Below the pieces are notes generated by a model that ran no database searches, was not told the DNA's origin, and worked only from the letters and a program-made list of their open reading frames with translations. A stretch of 10,019 bases of DNA from Geminicoccaceae bacterium (lineage in GTDB: Bacteria; Pseudomonadota; Alphaproteobacteria; Geminicoccales; Geminicoccaceae), in the NCBI GenBank assembly GCA_030824835.1, contig JAPJRA010000078.1, forward strand, positions 1 through 10,019, read 5' to 3'. The translations under genes were made by a program, and so were the position numbers. Shown in pieces: positions 6,024 through 10,019 of the stretch. Positions within the stretch are counted from its first letter, which is position 1, and every line of letters starts with the position of its first letter.

Positions 6024-6946
6024 CCGATCCGAGCTGGGCCGGACGACGGGTGCTGATAACCGGCGCCACAGGATTCATCGGAGCCGCTCTGGGACGTCGC
6101 CTGACCGAGGCAGGTGCCGAGGTCAGCGGCGTCGCCCGGCGCCAGCCCGAGCGGGCTGTCGAGCTCAAGCTGCACACGGCCGATCTTTCGGATCTCGCGG
6201 CCTGCCGGGCGCTGATCGAGCGCGAACAGCCGGACGTCGTGCTCCACACCGCGGGTCATCCCTATGCGGCGCGCGACCTTGGCAGCGTCGTTCCCACCTT
6301 TCGAGACAATCTCGAGACGACCGTGAACCTGCTCGTGTCCACCGCGGAGGCCCGGGTGTCGCGCGTGGTCTTGTGCGGCTCGCTGGAGGAGCCGGAGAGC
6401 GACGATGTCGCCGCCGCGCTGTCGTCGCCCTATGCGCTCAGCAAGGCGGCGGCCACGAACTATGCCCGGCTGTTCCACGACCTCTATGGTCACCCCGTGG
6501 TCGTGGCGCGGCTGTTCATGGTCTATGGGCCCGGCCAGTGGGCGCTGAGCAAGCTGATCCCGAGCACGATTCTGACTCTGCTGCGCGGCGATGCGCCCAA
6601 GGTCTCCTCCGGCGATCGGCCGGTCGATTGGGTCTACATTGACGATGTCGTGGACGGGATCCTGGCCTGTGCCCTGACGTCCGGCATCGAGGGGCAGCGG
6701 ATCGACATCGGCACCGGCGTGCTCACGACGGTGCGGGGTGTGGTGGAGGCGATTGGCAGGCTGATCCCCCTGGGGCCGGCAGCGGCATACGGCACGGTGC
6801 CGAACCGGCCGGCCGAGCAGGTGCGCGCGGCACGGATCGATCAAAGCCAGGCCCTCCTGGGCTGGAAGGCGAAGGTCGAGCTGCAGGAAGGGCTGCAGCG
6901 CACCGTCGAGTGGTACCGAAGCCAGCCGCAGCCAGCCGGCAGCTGA
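6020..6946 (+). CDS. NAD(P)-dependent epimerase/dehydratase (extended SDR)
   Basis: The 308-residue protein is another extended SDR. It shows GATGFIG (15-21) for the cofactor, an active-site Ser121 in CGSLEEP, Tyr138 and Lys142 in SPYALSKAAATNYARL, then RLFMVYGPGQ (164-173), DWVYIDDVVDGI (203-214), and a C-terminal substrate region ending in a helix with EGLQRTVEWYR (290-300). After ATG/GTG comparison the only sensible start is GTG 6020, overlapping the UDP-glucose dehydrogenase stop as GTGA, with GGAG at 6009-6012 seven bases upstream. It is third in the operon, so a nucleotide-sugar substrate from the UDP-glucuronate/UDP-pentose branch is likely, for example 4-epimerisation or keto-group reduction. 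The sequence does not settle which: family members include epimerases, dehydratases and reductases. Confidence 0.85.
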   Translation: MTDPSWAGRRVLITGATGFIGAALGRRLTEAGAEVSGVARRQPERAVELKLHTADLSDLAACRALIEREQPDVVLHTAGHPYAARDLGSVVPTFRDNLETTVNLLVSTAEARVSRVVLCGSLEEPESDDVAAALSSPYALSKAAATNYARLFHDLYGHPVVVARLFMVYGPGQWALSKLIPSTILTLLRGDAPKVSSGDRPVDWVYIDDVVDGILACALTSGIEGQRIDIGTGVLTTVRGVVEAIGRLIPLGPAAAYGTVPNRPAEQVRAARIDQSQALLGWKAKVELQEGLQRTVEWYRSQPQPAGS

Positions 6947-6956
6947 GGTCACGGCT

Positions 6957-6976
6957 CCGGATGGCTATGCATCCGG
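6957..6976. terminator. Stem-loop at the second convergent gene end
   Basis: CCGGATG (6957-6963) pairs with CATCCGG (6970-6976) around a 6-base loop. It starts 10 bases after the plus-operon stop and covers the TAG of the Dabb gene (6965-6967). It is placed as a bidirectional terminator between convergent operons would be, but it is only 7 bp long and has no U-tract. Confidence 0.4.
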
Positions 6977-7282
6977 CGTCTTGAAGTCGACCACTAGAAG
7001 GCCGTCGATACCGCCGTCGGCTGCCGCTACGAGGAGCGCTCCCAGCTCCTTGTGCTCGGGATCCTCGTGGTAACGCATCCGGGCGGCCTGATCGGCGAAG
7101 TCCAGGACGAACCCGTGCCGGTAGCCGCGGTCCAGGCCCTCGAAATTGACGTCCGGGCCGCCACAATAGCTCAAGAAGCCGTCGAGGCGGGCCTGCAGTC
7201 TGCGAAAGACCGCATCGATCGCGGCAACATCGCCTGCGGGCAGTTGCGGGCGGAAGCGAATGAGGACGATGTGGCGGATCAT
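6965..7282 (-). CDS. Dabb (stress-responsive A/B barrel) domain protein
   Basis: The 105-residue protein starts MIRHIVLIRFRP, the usual opening of Dabb-domain proteins including the conserved early His (His4). It continues with a helix, then HGFVLDF (57-62), YHEDPEHKELG (71-81) and a closing strand LLVVDF. This is the full length of a single alpha/beta ferredoxin-like barrel domain. Such domains usually dimerise; biochemical roles vary and many are unknown, so no reaction is assigned. ATG 7282 overlaps the GMC gene's TGA as ATGA, with GGAG at 7291-7294 eight bases upstream. The same frame stays open to 7411, but the extra 43 residues are Arg-rich and unlike the family. It is the last gene of the redox operon, suggesting a helper or small-molecule role beside the two GMC enzymes. 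Confidence 0.85.
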   Translation of the reverse strand: MIRHIVLIRFRPQLPAGDVAAIDAVFRRLQARLDGFLSYCGGPDVNFEGLDRGYRHGFVLDFADQAARMRYHEDPEHKELGALLVAAADGGIDGLLVVDFKTPDA

Positions 7283-8898
7283 GCGGCGTGCTCCAGCTGC
7301 GGATCGAAGGCTCGGTTGCCGAGGATCAGGTCGCTGGCCTTCTCGCCGATCATGATCGTAGGGGCGTTGGTGTTCGACGACGGCACGCGCGGCATGATCG
7401 AGGAATCGCATACCCGCAGCCCGTCGAGGCCGCGTACCCGCAGGTCGGGGTCGACGACAGCCAACGCACCGGACCCCATGGCACAGGCGCCGGTCGGATG
7501 ATGATCGGTCTTGCAGGTGCGGAAGGCGTAGTCGGCCAGCTGGTCGTCGGTAGTCAGGTCGGGGGCCGGGTTGCGCACAGCCATCAGGAACGGCCGTAGC
7601 GCCGGCTGCTGCAGGATATCGCGTGCCATCCGCAGAGCCTGAAGCGACATCCGGCGGTCGTAGGGGTCGGCCCAGTAGTTTGGATCGATCAGGGGGGCCG
7701 AGGTCGGGTCGCCGCTTTGCAGCCGGACGGTGCCGCGCGAGCGTGGCTGAAGAAAAGCGGAGTTGAGCGTCAGACCCGGGTTCTGCAGCTTCTCGACTCC
7801 TGCCTCGATGCCGGAGCCCAGGCCGAGATGGAACTGCGTGTCCGGCTGCGAGGCCGACCGATTAGCGTACCAGAACCCGCCGGTCTCGAAGAGCGTCGAA
7901 GCGACCGGTCCCCGCTTGAACAGGATGTACTGGATCCCTGCCCACAGCGTGCGGTGCAGCTTGACGTAGTTGTCGTAGGTATGATCGCCGCTGCACTCGG
8001 CCACGGCATAGAGGTCGAGATGATCCTGGAGATTCGTGCCCACGCCGGGCAGGTCATGGACGACGTTCAGGCCCACCTCACGCAGATGGTCGGCCGGGCC
8101 GATGCCCGACAGCAGCAGCAGGCGTGGCGAGCCGATACCGCCCGATGTGACCAGGACCTCGCGCTCGCAGCGCAAGACGGTTGGCGTGCCATCCGTCTCG
8201 ACGACCTCGACCCCGACGGCACGGCCTGTCTCGACCACGACGCGCGTCACCAGTGCGCCGGTGCGAATCGTCAGGTTCGGCCGATGCCGGATCGGCTTCA
8301 GGTAGGCGACGGCGGCCGACGAGCGGCGTGCGTTGCGGACCGTTACCTGGTAGTGGCCGACCCCTTCCTGCTTGGCGCCGTTGAAATCCGGATTATAGGG
8401 GATGCCGTATTGCTGCGCAGCCCGCAGGAAGGCCTCGCTGATCGGCAGCGGGTTGATCGGGACCGAGACGCCGAGCGGCCCGCCATTTCCGTGATACTCG
8501 CCGGCGAAGCGCTCATTGTCCTCGGCCCGCTTGAAGTAAGGCAGGACGTCGCGGTAGCTCCAGCCGGTGCAGCCCTCCTCCGTGGCCCAGCCGTCATAGT
8601 CGGCGGCGTTGCCGCGGGCGTAGACCTGGGCGTTGATCGACGAGCCGCCGCCGATGACCTTGGCCTGGGTGTACCAGAGCACCCGGTCGTTCAGATGCTT
8701 CTGCGGCACGGTCGACCAGCCCCAGCTGGCGATGCCCTTGGTCATCTTGGCGAAGCCGGCGGGCATATGGAAGAACGGGTGGCGGTCGGAGCCTCCGGCC
8801 TCCAGGAGGAGGACCTTGACGCCGGGGTCGGCGCTCAGCCGGTTGGCCAGCACACAGCCGGCCGGCCCGGCGCCGGTGATGATGTAGTCGTAGGTCAC
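7279..8898 (-). CDS. GMC family FAD-dependent oxidoreductase (choline dehydrogenase/alcohol dehydrogenase-like)
   Basis: The 539-residue protein is a complete GMC oxidoreductase of usual length. The N-terminal FAD-binding motif GAGPAGCVLANRL (9-21) is followed by LLEAGG (31-36), GMC signature 1 around VIGGGSSINAQVYARGN (81-97) and signature 2, SGGIGSPRLLLLSGIGP. The C-terminal active site has HHPTGACAMG with the probable catalytic His467, paired with an Asn (NTNAP, Asn511) as in choline dehydrogenase/oxidase. It oxidises a primary or secondary alcohol to a carbonyl; the acceptor could be a quinone or oxygen. No signal peptide is seen, so it is probably cytoplasmic or peripheral. The start is taken as GTG 8898, giving the usual short leader before DYIITGAG, 13 bases after the upstream gene with a GAGGG nearby. 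An ATG at 8940 would overlap the SDR gene and add 14 atypical residues. The substrate is unknown. Confidence 0.92.
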   Translation of the reverse strand: MTYDYIITGAGPAGCVLANRLSADPGVKVLLLEAGGSDRHPFFHMPAGFAKMTKGIASWGWSTVPQKHLNDRVLWYTQAKVIGGGSSINAQVYARGNAADYDGWATEEGCTGWSYRDVLPYFKRAEDNERFAGEYHGNGGPLGVSVPINPLPISEAFLRAAQQYGIPYNPDFNGAKQEGVGHYQVTVRNARRSSAAVAYLKPIRHRPNLTIRTGALVTRVVVETGRAVGVEVVETDGTPTVLRCEREVLVTSGGIGSPRLLLLSGIGPADHLREVGLNVVHDLPGVGTNLQDHLDLYAVAECSGDHTYDNYVKLHRTLWAGIQYILFKRGPVASTLFETGGFWYANRSASQPDTQFHLGLGSGIEAGVEKLQNPGLTLNSAFLQPRSRGTVRLQSGDPTSAPLIDPNYWADPYDRRMSLQALRMARDILQQPALRPFLMAVRNPAPDLTTDDQLADYAFRTCKTDHHPTGACAMGSGALAVVDPDLRVRGLDGLRVCDSSIMPRVPSSNTNAPTIMIGEKASDLILGNRAFDPQLEHAA

Positions 8899-8911
8899 GG
8901 GCCCTCTCAGG

Positions 8912-9676
8912 TCACAGTCGCGGGATGCCGAGCCCGCCATCGACGTCGATCACGCTGCCCGTGGCGAAGGCGAACTCGCCCCGGGCCAGCGTCGCCACCA
9001 CCCGGGCGACGTCCTCGCGCTCGCCCCAGCGCCGGGCCGGCACCAGGCCGTCGGCGATCTTGCGGTCGTAGGTGTCGGCGACCCTGGCGGTCATATCGGT
9101 ACGAATGATGCCCGGGCGCACGTCGAACACGGCGATACCCTCGGGCGCCAGGCGGAGGGCCAGCCCCTTGCTCCACATGGCGAGGCCGGCTTTGGAGATG
9201 CAGTAGTCGAGGCGCTCGGGCGAAGCGAGCGCTGCGCTGACCGACGTCACGTGGATGATCGAGCGCGACTTGTCGGGTGCCGGATGGGCAAGCATCCAGC
9301 GCGCCACTGCCTGCGTCAGGAAGATCGTCCCGCGCAGATTGACGCCCATGACCCGGTCGAAGTTCTCGGGCAGCAGGTCGAGCACGTCGCCACGCGCCAC
9401 GGCGCCCATGCCGGCATTGTTGACCAGGCAGTCGATCCGGCCGAAGCGGTCGGCGATCTGCGCCACGGTCCCGGGATGCCTGCCGAGATCGGCGAGATCG
9501 GAGCGGACGAACGCGGCCTCGGCACCGAGCGCCGACAGGGCGGCCAAGGTCTCGCCCGCCTCGTCGGTGATGTCGGTGATCGCGAGGTCGAACCCGGCAG
9601 AAGCCAGGGCTTCGGCAATGGCGCGGCCGATGCCGCGGCACGCCCCGGTGACGACGGCCAGGGGCCGATCAGACAC
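8912..9676 (-). CDS. Classical SDR oxidoreductase, 3-ketoacyl-ACP reductase-like
   Basis: The 254-residue protein is a classical short-chain dehydrogenase. It has TGACRGIG (10-17), NNAG (86-89), Asn113, Ser145, and Tyr158/Lys162 in YCISK, with the standard 13-residue Ser-Tyr spacing, so the whole catalytic tetrad is present. The phrases CLVNNAG, DYCISKAGL, VRPGIIRTDMTA, RWGEREDVARVV and VDGGL at the end match the subgroup often annotated as 3-ketoacyl-ACP reductase (PRK12745-like). In this operon it more likely oxidises a sugar or polyol, or reduces a GMC product, than serves fatty acid synthesis; that is inference. GTG 9676 gives an 8-base overlap with the preceding GMC gene; an ATG at 9712 in the same frame would add an Arg/His-rich leader. 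Confidence 0.9.
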   Translation of the reverse strand: MSDRPLAVVTGACRGIGRAIAEALASAGFDLAITDITDEAGETLAALSALGAEAAFVRSDLADLGRHPGTVAQIADRFGRIDCLVNNAGMGAVARGDVLDLLPENFDRVMGVNLRGTIFLTQAVARWMLAHPAPDKSRSIIHVTSVSAALASPERLDYCISKAGLAMWSKGLALRLAPEGIAVFDVRPGIIRTDMTARVADTYDRKIADGLVPARRWGEREDVARVVATLARGEFAFATGSVIDVDGGLGIPRL

Positions 9677-10019
9677 GGGCCATCTCGCGAGGCGCCGATG
9701 CCGGTGCTGCAACCAGATGATCGGCCACGCGCAGAGCCTGGGCCGCGATGGTCAGGGCCGGGTTGACGGCGGCGGAGGTCGGCAGGAACGACGCGTCGAC
9801 CACGAACAGATTGGGGTGCTCGTGCGCACGGCAGAACGTGTCAAGCGCGGAGGTGGCAGGATCGGTGCCAAAGCGGACCGTGCCGCACTGATGCGACGGT
9901 GTGCGCCGATCGAACGGCCGAGCGAGCACGATGGGATAGCCGGCGGCGCGAAAGAGCTCGCGCATCCGCGCGACCAGCCGGTCGTGTGCCGTCATGTTCG
10001 ACCGGCGCCAATCCAGGAC
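9669..10019 (-). CDS. C-terminal part of a GMC family oxidoreductase (5' end beyond the window)
   Basis: The frame is open from the window's right edge (bases 10019-9996 encode VLDWRRSN) to TGA at 9671-9669, about 116 visible residues. It carries a GMC C-terminal domain: SHQCGTVRFG with the expected active-site His, DPATSALD, HPNLFVVDASFLPTSAAVNPALTI with the second active-site Asn, and a final helix QALRVADHL. The SHQ-GT-RFG / SFLPTSAAVNPALTI style resembles the glucose-methanol-choline subgroup with a C-terminal GMC_oxred_C domain often linked to sugar or polyol oxidation, and differs from the HHPTGACAMG style of the second GMC gene at 7279-8898. It is therefore not a recent duplicate of that gene. 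An internal ATG at 9995 is unlikely to be the start, because the family sequence continues upstream of it. Confidence 0.85.
   Translation of the reverse strand, partial: VLDWRRSNMTAHDRLVARMRELFRAAGYPIVLARPFDRRTPSHQCGTVRFGTDPATSALDTFCRAHEHPNLFVVDASFLPTSAAVNPALTIAAQALRVADHLVAAPASAPREMARV

Noticed and set aside
7717..9108. 463-codon plus-strand open frame opposite the GMC and SDR genes
   Set aside because: Low-complexity Arg/Ala/Gly translation without motifs, running across two well-supported minus-strand genes.
1..10019. Defence, toxin-antitoxin, phage, transposon, CRISPR or biosynthetic megasynthase system
   Set aside because: No such domains, no repeats arranged in arrays and no terminal inverted repeats or target duplications were seen. 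All supported genes are sugar-nucleotide or redox enzymes apart from one unidentified tail and one Dabb protein.

Overview
The window is gene-dense, strongly GC-rich bacterial chromosome with G/C dominating third codon positions. Most neighbouring genes overlap by 1-8 bases, often as ATGA, GTGA or TGATG junctions. Composition, gene style and the protein families suggest an alphaproteobacterium, perhaps Rhodospirillales-like. This is an inference: there is no rRNA or other phylogenetic marker here. I see no tRNA, rRNA, CRISPR array, insertion sequence or phage gene.

Layout. (1) 1-257, plus strand: the C-terminal end of an unidentified protein. (2) 273-2991, minus strand: a three-gene operon transcribed right to left. 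It encodes a TylC3/TcaB9-type sugar C-methyltransferase, then a glucose-1-phosphate cytidylyltransferase-like (RfbF-like) enzyme, then a PIG-L/LmbE-type deacetylase; both junctions are ATGA overlaps. (3) 2992-3501: a non-coding divergent control region with a plausible sigma70-type promoter for the minus operon, two perfect palindromes and several dyads. (4) 3502-6946, plus strand: a three-gene operon encoding a UDP-glucuronate decarboxylase-like extended SDR, a UDP-glucose 6-dehydrogenase and another extended-SDR epimerase/dehydratase. (5) 6965-10019, minus strand: a separate redox operon, read right to left. It holds the C-terminal part of a GMC oxidoreductase, a classical SDR dehydrogenase, a complete choline dehydrogenase-like GMC oxidoreductase and a small Dabb-domain protein.

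How the genes fit together. Blocks 2 and 4 are a divergent nucleotide-sugar module of the kind found in surface-polysaccharide or glycolipid loci. The plus operon could run UDP-glucose to UDP-glucuronate to a UDP-pentose or UDP-4-keto-pentose, followed by a further epimerisation or reduction. The minus operon could supply an activated hexose (CDP-linked if the RfbF-like enzyme keeps its family activity), a C-methyl branch and a deacetylated amino group. No CDP-glucose 4,6-dehydratase is visible, so the substrate of the C-methyltransferase is unresolved. Block 5 looks catabolic: oxidation of an alcohol or polyol by FAD- and NAD(P)-dependent enzymes, unrelated to the sugar module.

The most interesting points are the divergent active-site signatures of the cytidylyltransferase-like and UDP-glucose dehydrogenase enzymes, the compact C-methyltransferase/nucleotidyltransferase/PIG-L operon, and the stem-loops at both convergent gene ends. 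I found no clear sign of a wholly new defence or mobile system.
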